Positions 1 to 8,292 of a stretch of DNA of 20,074 bases are shown piece by piece. Where the stretch lies: contig NZ_CAKRAS010000054.1 of NCBI RefSeq assembly GCF_934295145.1, positions 1-20,074 on the forward strand. Direction: 5' to 3'. Numbering within the stretch: the stretch's first letter is position 1; each line of letters opens with the position of its first letter. The DNA comes from an uncultured Eubacterium sp. (GTDB lineage: Bacteria > Bacillota > Clostridia > Lachnospirales > Lachnospiraceae). The notes beneath the pieces were generated by a model. The model saw nothing but the letters and a program-made list of their open reading frames with translations, searched no databases and was not told the origin of the DNA. A program made the position numbers and the translations under genes.

Positions 1-343
1 GTTTTACACCGTTCTCCTCTAAGAATCCGGATTCTGCCAGTTCCATACCAAGGTTCAGGCCTGCCTGTCCCCCCAGAGTTGGAAGTACACTGTCCGGTTT
101 TTCTTTTAAAATAATCTGTTTTAACACATCGACAGTCAGCGGCTCAATGTAAACCTGATCTGCGATCTGTTTATCTGTCATGATGGTTGCCGGGTTGGAG
201 TTTACCAGACAAACCTCAACGCCTTCCTCTTTCAGAGAACGGCATGCCTGTGTACCCGCATAATCAAACTCAGCCGCCTGTCCGATAACGATCGGACCGG
301 AACCGATTACTAATACTTTTTTGATATCTGATCTCTTTGGCAT
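1..343 (-). CDS. carB: Carbamoyl-phosphate synthase large subunit, N-terminal part
   Basis: Makes carbamoyl phosphate from ammonia, bicarbonate and ATP for pyrimidine and arginine synthesis, using ammonia channelled from the small subunit. Only the first 114 or so codons are in the window; the gene runs off the left edge. Translation begins MPKRSDIKKVLVIGSG and continues through GQAAEFDYAGTQA and NSNPATIMTD, the conserved start of the first pre-ATP-grasp domain of CarB. The ATG shares one base with the carA stop (TAATG), so the two genes are one operon and probably translationally coupled. The carA 3' end supplies a GGGAGGA ribosome site. Identification is secure from sequence and context. 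Confidence 0.96.
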   Translation of the reverse strand, partial: MPKRSDIKKVLVIGSGPIVIGQAAEFDYAGTQACRSLKEEGVEVCLVNSNPATIMTDKQIADQVYIEPLTVDVLKQIILKEKPDSVLPTLGGQAGLNLGMELAESGFLEENGVK

Positions 344-1413
344 TATTTCTGTCCTCCCATCATTTCAATAAACTTGTCAAACAGGTATCCGGAATCCTGT
401 GGTCCAGGGCATGCTTCCGGATGGAACTGTACGGTAAAGATATTCTTGCCAGTATATTTGAGTCCCTCGTTGGTTCCGTCGTTTACATTTGTAAATGCCG
501 GAACTGCTACTGTCGGGTCAAGACTTTCTGCATCAACCGCGTATCCGTGGTTCTGAGATGAAATGTATACACGACCTGTCTCCAGATCTTTTACCGGATG
601 ATTGCCGCCTCTGTGGCCGTATTTCAATTTGTAAGTATCTGCGCCGGTAGCTAATGCCATCAGCTGATGTCCTAAACAGATTGCAAAAATCGGCACTTCA
701 GAATCGTAAAGTTTTTTCACTTCTTTGATAATATCTGTGCAGGCTTTCGGATCTCCAGGTCCGTTAGAAAGCATGATTCCGTCCGGGTTGGAAGCAAGAA
801 TTTCCTCGGCTGTTGTGTGTGCCGGGTAAATTGTAACTTCGCAGCCACGTTTGTGCAGAGACTGTGCAATGTTATTCTTTGCACCGAAGTCCAGCAGAGC
901 TACTTTATAACCGTCTGCTTTCAGCACTTCTTTCTCACTGCAGGTCACCTTGTCCACCACATTTCCCGTATTGTATACATGAAGCTGAGGCAGAATTTCA
1001 TCAAGTTTGTAATTTTCATCAGTGGTGATCATGCCGTTCATGGTTCCTTTTTCACGCAGGATTTTTGTAAGTGCTCGTGTATCAATTCCTGCGATTCCAG
1101 GGATATCATGCTCTTTCAGGAAATCCTGAATCGTTCCCTGGCAGCGGAAGTTGCTCGGAATTCTGGATAACTCTCTTACGATGTATCCGTCCGGCCATGG
1201 CTGCGCAGACTCCATGTCCGGTGTAATTCCATAATTTCCAATCAGCGGATAAGTCATTACGACTGCCTGTCCCGCATAGGATGGGTCTGTCAAAACCTCC
1301 AGATAACCAGTCATGGAAGTATTGAAGACGATCTCACTGATCACGCTCTTTGTCGAACCAATGCTTGTTCCGGTAAATACTGTACCGTCTTCCAGAATCA
1401 GAAATGCTTTCAT
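343..1413 (-). CDS. carA: Carbamoyl-phosphate synthase small subunit (glutamine amidotransferase)
   Basis: Hydrolyses glutamine and passes ammonia to CarB, in the cytoplasm. It has 356 residues, the usual CarA length. The N-terminal CPSase_sm_chain domain (about 1-130) includes the GYxEVLTDPSYAGQ stretch. The class I glutamine amidotransferase domain (about 170-350) shows the catalytic triad: Cys246 in FAICLGHQL, and His331 and Glu333 in QFHPEACPGP. The LSNGPGDP oxyanion motif lies near 215-222. The ATG at 1413 follows AAAGGACGGG at a slightly long spacing, and no better start is visible. A promoter about 160 bp upstream gives a long leader. It is the first gene of carAB. Confidence 0.97.
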   Translation of the reverse strand: MKAFLILEDGTVFTGTSIGSTKSVISEIVFNTSMTGYLEVLTDPSYAGQAVVMTYPLIGNYGITPDMESAQPWPDGYIVRELSRIPSNFRCQGTIQDFLKEHDIPGIAGIDTRALTKILREKGTMNGMITTDENYKLDEILPQLHVYNTGNVVDKVTCSEKEVLKADGYKVALLDFGAKNNIAQSLHKRGCEVTIYPAHTTAEEILASNPDGIMLSNGPGDPKACTDIIKEVKKLYDSEVPIFAICLGHQLMALATGADTYKLKYGHRGGNHPVKDLETGRVYISSQNHGYAVDAESLDPTVAVPAFTNVNDGTNEGLKYTGKNIFTVQFHPEACPGPQDSGYLFDKFIEMMGGQK

Positions 1414-1483
1414 TTATTCGCCCGTCCTTTCTCTTTTTTACAATATACACTATTATTTTAACATGTATTTCCTGGCTTGTTGC

Positions 1484-1510
1484 AAAAAAAAAGAGGGAAT
1501 TTTCTCTTTT
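1484..1510 (-). promoter_or_regulatory. AU-rich hairpin with U-run in the carA leader (possible attenuator)
   Basis: Read on the minus strand, AAAAGAG (1504-1510) pairs with CTCTTTT (1489-1495) around an 8-base loop and runs straight into a tract of nine T (1484-1492). This resembles a weak intrinsic terminator inside the carA 5' leader. A 24-codon ORF (1453-1527, minus) spans it, but I see no ribosome site for that ORF. pyr operons in Firmicutes are often controlled by attenuation; I did not recognise a PyrR-binding loop, so the role is inferred from position only. Confidence 0.3.
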
Positions 1511-1575
1511 CTTGTATATTTATACATTATACATGCATAATATTCACTTTTCTGCCATATATACAAATTGTAGGT

Positions 1576-1604
1576 ATTTTATCACAATTTTCTATGTTTT
1601 TCAA
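1576..1604 (-). promoter_or_regulatory. Putative sigma-A promoter for carAB
   Basis: The minus strand has TTGAAA (1599-1604), a 17-bp spacer and TAAAAT (1576-1581), each 5/6 to consensus. Initiation near 1568 would give a leader of about 155 nt before carA. A TATAAT also occurs nearer the gene, around 1523-1528, but without a convincing -35. Confidence 0.55.
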
Positions 1605-1651
1605 TACTAACTTTTAACATACTTCATGACACTTTATTTTAATATGCAACA

Positions 1652-1692
1652 ACGGCAAGACCCGACTTTATCGCCAGGCCTTGCCGTCTTTT
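1652..1692 (-). terminator. Intrinsic terminator downstream of serS
   Basis: An 11-bp stem, ACGGCAAGGCC with GGTCTTGCCGT (one G-U pair on the minus strand), arms 1677-1687 and 1652-1662, begins about 10 bp after the serS stop. The plus strand has the better T-run (CTTTTATT), so it may act in both directions. It separates serS from carAB. Confidence 0.75.
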
Positions 1693-1697
1693 ATTCA

Positions 1698-2978
1698 TTA
1701 CTCAATTTTTGTTTTTCCACCCATGTATGGCTGTAATGCTTTTGGAATATTTACAGTTCCATCAGCATTTAAGTTGTTCTCCAAGAATGCGATCAGCATT
1801 CTTGGCGGAGCAACAACCGTATTATTTAATGTGTGTGCCAGATATTTCTTGCCGTCTTTTCCTTTGACACGAATTCTAAGACGTCTTGCCTGAGCGTCAC
1901 CAAGGTTAGAACAGCTTCCTACCTCAAAATATTTCTTCTGACGTGGAGACCATGCCTCTACATCAACAGATTTTACTTTCAGGTCAGCAAGATCACCGGA
2001 GCAGCACTCTAAAGTACGAACCGGAATATCAAGGCTGCGGAATAAATCTACCGTATTCTGCCATAATTTGTCATACCACATCATGGAATCTTCCGGTTTG
2101 CAGACAACGATCATTTCCTGCTTCTCAAACTGATGGATACGATATACACCTCTCTCCTCAATACCATGAGCACCTTTCTCTTTACGGAAACACGGAGAAT
2201 AGCTGGTCAGTGTCTTCGGCAGCTGATCCTCATCGATCATTGTATCAATAAAGCTTCCAATCATAGAATGCTCGGAAGTACCGATCAGATACAGATCTTC
2301 GCCTTCGATCTTGTACATCATAGCATCCATCTCATCAAAACTCATAACACCGGTAACAACGTTACTTCTGATCATATATGGCGGGATGCAGTATGTGAAT
2401 CCGCGGTCGATCATAAAGTCACGGGCATAAGCCAGAACTGCGGAGTGCAGACGGGCAATATCCCCTTTCAGATAATAAAAACCGTTTCCGGCTACTTTTC
2501 TTGCGCTGTCAAGATCGATACCGTCAAATTTCTCCATGATTTCTGTATGATACGGAATCTCGAAATCCGGAACAACCGGCTCACCAAAACGCTCAACTTC
2601 TACGTTCTCACTGTCATCTTTTCCAATCGGAACAGACGGATCAATGATGTTCGGAATGATCATCATGATTTTTTTGATTTTCTCCTGAAGCTCGCCTTCC
2701 TGTGCTTCAAGCTCTGTCAGACGCTCTGCATCTTTGGCAACCTGCTCTTTTAATGCCATAGCTTCTTCTTTTTTGCCCTGTCCCATCAGTGCACCGATCT
2801 GTTTGGAAATACGGTTTCTATTGGCACGCAGATCGTCAGCTTCCTGCTGAACAGCTCTGGATGATGCATCTAACTCGATCACTTCGTCAACCAGACCAAG
2901 TTTATGATCCTGAAATTTATTTTTGATATTCTGTTTTACAATATCCGGGTTTTCTCTTAAAAACTTAATGTCAATCAT
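1698..2978 (-). CDS. serS: Serine--tRNA ligase
   Basis: Charges tRNA-Ser with serine in the cytoplasm. The N-terminal long coiled-coil arm (about residues 30-100, rich in Lys/Glu/Arg/Gln) precedes a class II catalytic core. Motif 2 is recognisable around FRKEKGAHG and RIHQFEKQE. A motif 3 region near the C-terminus contains LRIRVKGKDG and HTLNNT. I chose the ATG at 2978 (MIDIKFLRENPDIV, 426 aa) because AGGAGGAAGCT sits directly before it; the ORF stays open for another 14 codons upstream, but those lack a ribosome site and overlap the promoter. No T-box sequence is present in the short leader. Confidence 0.97.
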   Translation of the reverse strand: MIDIKFLRENPDIVKQNIKNKFQDHKLGLVDEVIELDASSRAVQQEADDLRANRNRISKQIGALMGQGKKEEAMALKEQVAKDAERLTELEAQEGELQEKIKKIMMIIPNIIDPSVPIGKDDSENVEVERFGEPVVPDFEIPYHTEIMEKFDGIDLDSARKVAGNGFYYLKGDIARLHSAVLAYARDFMIDRGFTYCIPPYMIRSNVVTGVMSFDEMDAMMYKIEGEDLYLIGTSEHSMIGSFIDTMIDEDQLPKTLTSYSPCFRKEKGAHGIEERGVYRIHQFEKQEMIVVCKPEDSMMWYDKLWQNTVDLFRSLDIPVRTLECCSGDLADLKVKSVDVEAWSPRQKKYFEVGSCSNLGDAQARRLRIRVKGKDGKKYLAHTLNNTVVAPPRMLIAFLENNLNADGTVNIPKALQPYMGGKTKIE

Positions 2979-3011
2979 AGCTTCCTCCTGAGGAAATTTT
3001 ATTCTTTCAAA

Positions 3012-3040
3012 AGTATACACTGATTCACAGCAATATTCAA
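3012..3040 (-). promoter_or_regulatory. Putative sigma-A promoter for serS
   Basis: The minus strand has TTGAAT (3035-3040), a 17-bp spacer and TATACT (3012-3017). Transcription would start about 30 bp before the serS ATG, leaving no room for a T-box leader. Confidence 0.6.
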
Positions 3041-3059
3041 GCCTTGTTCATCGTGTTCT

Positions 3060-3194
3060 TGGCTAAAATTTTGGCATATAAAGCGAAATCGGATTGCGAA
3101 TGTCCGCTTTACTCTGCATGTGCAGCACGATGTTTCTTATACAGTAACTGCACATGCGGCACGCAGCGCCGTCGTGGTTGAAAAAATTTAGCCA
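3060..3194. repeat. Imperfect inverted-repeat structure enclosing two smaller hairpins
   Basis: TGGCTAAAATTTT (3060-3072) is nearly complementary to AAAAATTTAGCCA (3182-3194). Inside lie a hairpin bounded by AAAGCG and CGCTTT (3080-3110) and one with a perfect 10-bp stem, GCATGTGCAG (3116-3125) with CTGCACATGC (3148-3157). No ORF of note occurs here. It could be a folded RNA or a decayed repeat element. Confidence 0.5.
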
Positions 3195-3295
3195 ATATGT
3201 AAATGGGGACTGAGTTCATTTTTTCTTCGAAAGCGATTATTAGCTAAGAAGACAAAATGAACTCAGTCCCCTTCAATACTTCAATTTTTTCAACC
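3176..3295. repeat. Nested palindromic element, MITE-like
   Basis: The outer arms GGTTGAAAAAATT (3176-3188) and AATTTTTTCAACC (3283-3295) match over 13 bp. The inner arms, 3205-3228 and 3248-3271, pair over 24 bp with one mismatch; they begin GGGGACTGAGTTCATTTT. The loop is about 19 nt. The element lies between the permease stop and serS and contains no gene. I see no clear target-site duplication. It may also end the ABC operon transcript, because the minus-strand copy finishes in a T6 run, but it is not a canonical terminator. Confidence 0.65.
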
Positions 3296-3308
3296 CCACA
3301 AGCAAGAT

Positions 3309-4562
3309 TTATTCGCGGCGCAGTGCATCGATCGGTTTCAGATTCGCTGCCTTATAAGATGGCAGTAATCCAAATATAATTCCGATTCCCATAGAGAATA
3401 CAACTGCAATGATCGCCGCCGGCACACTGATAACCACCGGCATTTGGCTGACTTTCGATATTACCTCCGCCAGTATGATACCTGCTACCACTCCGATAAT
3501 ACCACCAAGACTGGTCAACACGGCTGCCTCTGTCAAAAACTGACCGAGGATGTGACTTTTCTTTGCTCCAATGGCTTTCTTCAGACCGATTTCCTGTGTA
3601 CGCTCTGTCACAGACACCAGCATAATATTCATAACACCGATACCACCTACCAGCAGGGAAATTCCTGCAATCCAGATCAACATGCGGTTTGTGGACTGGC
3701 TCAGTTCCTGAATATCCTGTGCCTGTTTCAGCAGATCCTGTCCTTTGTACTGGATCGTGCTGTCAGATACTGTAAGATTCGCATTCAGGATATCTGCCAC
3801 TGCCTGACCTGCGGACGCCATGGAATCAGTATCCGTTGCCTTCAAGACCACACTCTGCGGCTCATCATACTGAAATACGATCGGCCATGTGGCAGATGGA
3901 ATAAATACTCTTCCACTGCTGTCCTGCATATAAGTATAGTAATCGTCCATGGAATTAATCACCGGCTCAAAGCCATCTTTTTTGTCCGCAATTCCAACTA
4001 CAATGTACGGTTCTCCCTGAATCTCGATGGTTTTTCCAATTGCATCTTCTCCCTGAAACAGGGAAGATGCGCTATCCTGATCCAAAATCGCTATTTTTCT
4101 GTATTTCGCATAATCGTTACTGTCAAAACCACGGCCTTCTTTGATGACATAGCTGCAAGTATCCAGATAATTAGCATCAATCCCCATGACATAACCACCG
4201 GAAAGAGATGTATTCCCGTAGCATACCGTACCATATCCCTGACGGCTTGTGTAACGGGAAGCTTCTTCCACACCATCTACCGCCAGAATCTGCTGCATGG
4301 TATCGTCACTGATCACCGGAACACCATCCGGAATTCCGTTGTAATCCATTTCGTACGCCCATTCATCCTGATAAAGCTGAACCGTTACCGCATTGTTTCC
4401 GGCTCCTACCAGGTTCTGCTTGATCTGTTCATTCGTTCCCTGAATTGTGGAAACAATCGCAATAATTGCACCAATGCCGATAATAATACCAAGCATCGTC
4501 AGAAAGGAACGCATTTTATGTGACCAGATGCCCTGAAAGGACAGTCTAATATTTTCTAACAT
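3309..4562 (-). CDS. MacB/FtsX-type ABC transporter permease
   Basis: This is the membrane subunit of a MacAB/YknXYZ-like exporter. A short cytoplasmic N-terminus leads into one membrane helix (LTMLGIIIGIGAIIAIV), then a large extracytoplasmic MacB_PCD domain (about 45-290). Three C-terminal helices follow, with the family signature GGIGVMNIMLVSVTERT between helices 2 and 3 and a final PSYKAANLKPIDALRRE. The topology matches mechanotransmission-type ABC proteins, which act on substrates outside the membrane rather than transporting through a channel. I chose the ATG at 4562 (417 aa), 8 nt after GGGGAGG; the GTG at 4571 overlaps that ribosome site. It is the last gene of the operon, 15 bp after the adaptor. 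Substrate unknown. Confidence 0.9.
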   Translation of the reverse strand: MLENIRLSFQGIWSHKMRSFLTMLGIIIGIGAIIAIVSTIQGTNEQIKQNLVGAGNNAVTVQLYQDEWAYEMDYNGIPDGVPVISDDTMQQILAVDGVEEASRYTSRQGYGTVCYGNTSLSGGYVMGIDANYLDTCSYVIKEGRGFDSNDYAKYRKIAILDQDSASSLFQGEDAIGKTIEIQGEPYIVVGIADKKDGFEPVINSMDDYYTYMQDSSGRVFIPSATWPIVFQYDEPQSVVLKATDTDSMASAGQAVADILNANLTVSDSTIQYKGQDLLKQAQDIQELSQSTNRMLIWIAGISLLVGGIGVMNIMLVSVTERTQEIGLKKAIGAKKSHILGQFLTEAAVLTSLGGIIGVVAGIILAEVISKVSQMPVVISVPAAIIAVVFSMGIGIIFGLLPSYKAANLKPIDALRRE

Positions 4563-4577
4563 TTCACGCACCTCCCC

Positions 4578-6125
4578 TTAATTTGATGATTCATCGGCAT
4601 TTACTGCGCGGATGCCTTCTTTTGCTGTCTTTCCATATGGAAATGCAATGCGGTCATCCTCCGTCAGGCCGGATTTGATTTCAATGGTATCTCCGTAAAT
4701 AATCCTTCCGGTTTTCACATACTGCTTTACCAGCCGGTCATTTTCATCTGCTTTCAGCACATAGGATCTTCCGTTTTCTGTGCGGACATAGCCTTTAAAA
4801 ATATAGAGCGAACTGCTATCTTCGTTACCTGAAACGGTCATGGTCAGATCCACATATTCCCCATTTCGCAATCCTGTACTGTCCTCAATATAAGCCACAA
4901 ATGGATAGTAAGACACATTGTTGTTACCATCGCTATAAGAAGACACATCGGAGGACGGGTAATTCTTGATCTCGGTAATTTCTGCCTCACAGCTTGTTCC
5001 GCTCTCCCAGGAAGAAACACTGACCATCTGTCCCGGTTTTACCTGATCTAAAAGCAGCTCACTGATTCCTCCGGTTACATACAGACCTTCTGATCCGGTT
5101 ACTTCCATAAACGGTGTACCATCATTTGGCAGATTGTCTTTGTCCTGCAGATTTTTTACCACACCGGTAACTGTTGCATAAACGATACCATCTGTGCTCT
5201 GCGCTTTCAGTTTTTCTACCTCAAGTTCCGCTTTTCGCTTATCCAGATCCAGATCTTTGATCTTTTTCTCCTGCTCTGCGATCATATCGTTCAATTCACT
5301 CTGCGTATAACCGCCTGCATCATTGGATCCATCATCGACCGTTGTCGTATCATCTCCTGCGTCAGACGCATCATCTGTGATCTGGCTGTGATCATACACG
5401 GACCATTTCGTATCTCCATCCGGCACAACGATCTGAGCACCGTCTACCTCCCATGCTGTCACAAGTTCTCCGGAAACATCATTGTTTTCCCGGATTTCAA
5501 ATATAGCATATGTTTTTTCTTCTGCCAGCTGACTCAAAAAAGCTCCGGTCACATACGCCGATTCGGTACACAGATAACGATATGGGTTCTCTTCGCTGCC
5601 ATCCGCGCTGTCCTGATTATATGGAACCGCTGTCCAGGAAATATAATTGTACGCATTTCCGGTCATTTCCTGCACTTGCGGTGTGGACGGCTCCGGAGTC
5701 ACCGGATTGGACGGTTCCACATATGGTTTTGTATTTTTTAACTTCTTTAAATCATTTTGGGCAATGGTGATCTGATTTTTCAGATTCTCCACTTCCAGCT
5801 GTTTTCCCTGCAGATTCAAAGATGCCACCGTGGTATCCAGCGCCAGCAGTTTATCACCTTTCTGCACCTGCTGTCCTTCCTCCACGTACACTTCCTTGAT
5901 TTCATCATCCTTTGAAATCTCCACAGTCTGAGAATAATCATTGGTAACCAGTCCGGAACTGTTGATATCATCGCCCCAGTATCCACTGTTCAGATTTGAC
6001 ACAGACTGTACTTCCGCCGTCATTTTAGACCGCTGCGCATACACTCCACCACCGATTCCTCCGGCTGCCACAGCAGCAACAATGGCGATGATAAGAATAC
6101 GTTTCATGACTTTCTTATTTTTCAT
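4578..6125 (-). CDS. MacA/HlyD-type adaptor with an insert in the coiled-coil hairpin
   Basis: Membrane-anchored adaptor expected to bridge the permease to the cell surface. One N-terminal transmembrane helix (about 9-29) is followed by a split biotinyl-lipoyl-like domain (EVYVEEGQQVQKGDKLLALD, then GIVYATVTGVV near 313-323). Coiled-coil halves lie at about 101-131 and 273-309, followed by beta-barrel domains to the C-terminus (515 aa). Between the two coil halves sits an insert of roughly 140 residues (132-272): a Pro-rich start, a Trp/Tyr-rich, possibly folded middle, and an Asp-rich end. Most adaptors have only a short turn there. The ATG overlaps the ATPase stop (ATGA), and its ribosome site, GAGGAGG, lies inside the ATPase gene. 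Confidence 0.87.
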   Translation of the reverse strand: MKNKKVMKRILIIAIVAAVAAGGIGGGVYAQRSKMTAEVQSVSNLNSGYWGDDINSSGLVTNDYSQTVEISKDDEIKEVYVEEGQQVQKGDKLLALDTTVASLNLQGKQLEVENLKNQITIAQNDLKKLKNTKPYVEPSNPVTPEPSTPQVQEMTGNAYNYISWTAVPYNQDSADGSEENPYRYLCTESAYVTGAFLSQLAEEKTYAIFEIRENNDVSGELVTAWEVDGAQIVVPDGDTKWSVYDHSQITDDASDAGDDTTTVDDGSNDAGGYTQSELNDMIAEQEKKIKDLDLDKRKAELEVEKLKAQSTDGIVYATVTGVVKNLQDKDNLPNDGTPFMEVTGSEGLYVTGGISELLLDQVKPGQMVSVSSWESGTSCEAEITEIKNYPSSDVSSYSDGNNNVSYYPFVAYIEDSTGLRNGEYVDLTMTVSGNEDSSSLYIFKGYVRTENGRSYVLKADENDRLVKQYVKTGRIIYGDTIEIKSGLTEDDRIAFPYGKTAKEGIRAVNADESSN

Positions 6126-6796
6126 TCTGCCGCCTCCTCTATCTCACCATCGATAATGCGGATCACACGTTTTGCGTAAGAAGCAATTTTTGCATCATGT
6201 GTGATCATAACAATTGTTACACCTTCTTCGTTTAACCGGTCAAAAAGTTCCATGATCTGCTTGCCGGACTTGGAATCCAACGCACCTGTCGGCTCGTCTG
6301 CCAGCAGGATTTTCGGATTATTTACCATAGCACGGGCAATGGCCACACGCTGTTTCTGTCCACCGGAGAGCTGGGTCGGTTTGAAATCCACACGGTCTGC
6401 CAGACCCACACGGTCCAACGCTGCTGCCGCACGTTTTTCCCTGTCCGCCTTTTTCACACCCGCATAAATCAGCGGAAGCGCTACATTTTCCAGTGCGGAT
6501 TCTCTCGGAAGCAGGTGAAAACTCTGAAATACAAATCCGATGCTGTTCAATCTGACATCAGCAAGCTCGCGATCCTTATATTTCAATACATCGTCCCCCG
6601 CAAGCTCATATGTTCCGCTAGTTGGAAGATCCAGACACCCGATAATATTCATCAGCGTAGTTTTTCCGGAACCGGATGGTCCCATGATCGCCACATATTC
6701 GCCCTCTTCCACGGAAAGGCTCACGTCCTTCAATACAGGAACTACCAGTTTTTCCTGCTGATAATCCTTATAAATATGACTGAGATTTAAAAGCAT
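6122..6796 (-). CDS. ABC transporter ATP-binding protein (MacB/LolD type)
   Basis: Cytoplasmic ATPase driving the adjacent permease. It has 224 residues with all motifs intact: Walker A GPSGSGKTT (39-47), Q-loop Gln91 in GFVFQSFHLLP, signature LSGGQKQR (143-150), Walker B ILLADEP with catalytic Glu168, and H-loop His200 in MITHDAK. The closest families are LolD, YknY and the MacB nucleotide-binding domain. I prefer the ATG at 6796, 7 nt after AGGGGG; the GTG at 6802 would sit almost on that ribosome site. It is 11 bp after one adaptor gene and overlaps the next by 4 bp, so its role in a four-component complex is well supported. Confidence 0.94.
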   Translation of the reverse strand: MLLNLSHIYKDYQQEKLVVPVLKDVSLSVEEGEYVAIMGPSGSGKTTLMNIIGCLDLPTSGTYELAGDDVLKYKDRELADVRLNSIGFVFQSFHLLPRESALENVALPLIYAGVKKADREKRAAAALDRVGLADRVDFKPTQLSGGQKQRVAIARAMVNNPKILLADEPTGALDSKSGKQIMELFDRLNEEGVTIVMITHDAKIASYAKRVIRIIDGEIEEAAE

Positions 6797-6807
6797 ATAC
6801 ACACCCC

Positions 6808-8220
6808 CTATTCCGCTGCCGGAGTGTCTGCACTTCCTGTGTCAGCCCCTGTATCTCCATCTGTTGTTCCATCGTCTACCGGCTGCATATCACTCTCATC
6901 CATAGAACCGGCATCAGCATCCCCGTCCATGTTATAGGAATCGGTTTCTCCGTCAGAAGAGAAATCTTCGGTATATCCTTCCTCCATCATACCTTCACCC
7001 GCATCTTCCGAAAGCATATCATCCTCCGGGTATTCTTCCACCATGCCTTCATCCATATTTGTCGTTGTCTTTAAACCTGCATGGAATCCGGATATCGGCC
7101 ATGCGATATAATCGGTCATCTCCAGACCGGATTTGATTTCATACAGATCCATACCTTCGTCATATTCACCAAGTTCAACCGTGCGTTTCTCCAGTTTTCC
7201 CTTACCGTTATCTGCCCATACGTATGGAGTATCCTCATCCTGTACAATATATCCGCTGTAAAGCCAGATACCGTCCTTTGTCTCGGTCTGTCCCTCATCC
7301 AGTTCCACATACAGATGCTGTCCAAGCATCAGGCCGTCTGCGGAATCCAGTTTGATATAAAACGGATACTTGCTGGACTGATTATCAGAATTGGAACCGT
7401 CATAATACATATTGTTATTATCTGTTTCTTTATTTTCCGTATCAATTTTTTCAATGGTTCCGGTCCATGTCTTTGTCTCATCCACTCTGGAACGTAAAAT
7501 GACACTCTGTCCCTCGGAAAGACTGTATACGTTTGTCTCGTTGACCGTACCTTTGACACGGTAATCACCGGTAGTCAGAATCGACATAAACGGCTGCTGA
7601 TTGCCGTACTGATCTGTGTCGCCATTCTCGTTGATGGATTTTACAATACCATTGATCTTGCTGGTCACGGTTGACTGAGACATGGTATCTTCCATCTTCT
7701 GAATTTCTAATTTTTTGCTCTGCTGCTCGTACTCAGACTGCTTGATGGATGTCTGCAGGCTCTGGATCTGTACGGTATAATTAAACTGCTCATCCTTGGA
7801 TGCAGCATTTTTCTCTGCTGTCAGTGTCTTGATCTGATTGTTGTAATCCGTGATCTGGTTAGCAATGGTTTCAAGTTCCAATTTTGCCTGTGCGATCTGC
7901 AGACTCAGGTCATCTGTCTTGTACTCGAATAATGGAGTTCCCTCCTGCACTTCATCACCTACGGATACAAAAATTTCCTTTACGGTCTGATCAGATGTCA
8001 GATTCACATCCCAGGTATCCTGAGACTCTACCACACCCATGTAACGGTTCTGTCCTCCACCATTCACACCATTTACCAGAGACTGCACCGATTCCACGTA
8101 TGCTGCATCTCCGCCACCACTGCTTTTTCCCAGTTTGCCTTTCAGGAAAAAACCAACTGCTACTGCTGCGGCAATTATAACGATCACAACTGCCAAAATG
8201 ATTTTTTTCTTTTTGCTCAT
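6808..8220 (-). CDS. MacA/HlyD-type adaptor with an acidic C-terminal tail
   Basis: First gene of the exporter operon, 470 aa. A Lys-rich start and one membrane helix (about 7-26) are followed by a Gly/Ser linker and a lipoyl-like half (IFVSVGDEVQEGTPLFEY). A long Gln-rich coiled coil (about 105-180) leads to the second lipoyl half (INGIVKSINENGD) and beta-barrel domains to about 385. Residues 389-470 form a low-complexity tail made mainly of Asp, Glu, Gly, Ser and Met with no aromatic core, unusual for the family. The AGGAGG ribosome site is 8 nt before the ATG. It is not a simple duplicate of the second adaptor: the coil, insert and tail differ, suggesting two non-equivalent adaptors in one complex. 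Confidence 0.88.
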   Translation of the reverse strand: MSKKKKIILAVVIVIIAAAVAVGFFLKGKLGKSSGGGDAAYVESVQSLVNGVNGGGQNRYMGVVESQDTWDVNLTSDQTVKEIFVSVGDEVQEGTPLFEYKTDDLSLQIAQAKLELETIANQITDYNNQIKTLTAEKNAASKDEQFNYTVQIQSLQTSIKQSEYEQQSKKLEIQKMEDTMSQSTVTSKINGIVKSINENGDTDQYGNQQPFMSILTTGDYRVKGTVNETNVYSLSEGQSVILRSRVDETKTWTGTIEKIDTENKETDNNNMYYDGSNSDNQSSKYPFYIKLDSADGLMLGQHLYVELDEGQTETKDGIWLYSGYIVQDEDTPYVWADNGKGKLEKRTVELGEYDEGMDLYEIKSGLEMTDYIAWPISGFHAGLKTTTNMDEGMVEEYPEDDMLSEDAGEGMMEEGYTEDFSSDGETDSYNMDGDADAGSMDESDMQPVDDGTTDGDTGADTGSADTPAAE

Positions 8221-8292
8221 ATCGCGCTCCTCCTATAATCGGAAAGTCTGTCAGCCGGCACTCACACGTTTCGCCCCAAATGCACAGTCATA

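Noticed and set aside
2979..3180. T-box riboswitch before serS
   Set aside because: Common for clostridial synthetase genes, but the conserved T-box sequence is absent and the promoter leaves a leader of only about 30 nt.
3444..4523. Long open frame (359 codons) on the plus strand
   Set aside because: It lies wholly antisense to the permease gene, has no ribosome site, and its Cys/His-rich translation is typical of the reverse of a membrane protein gene.
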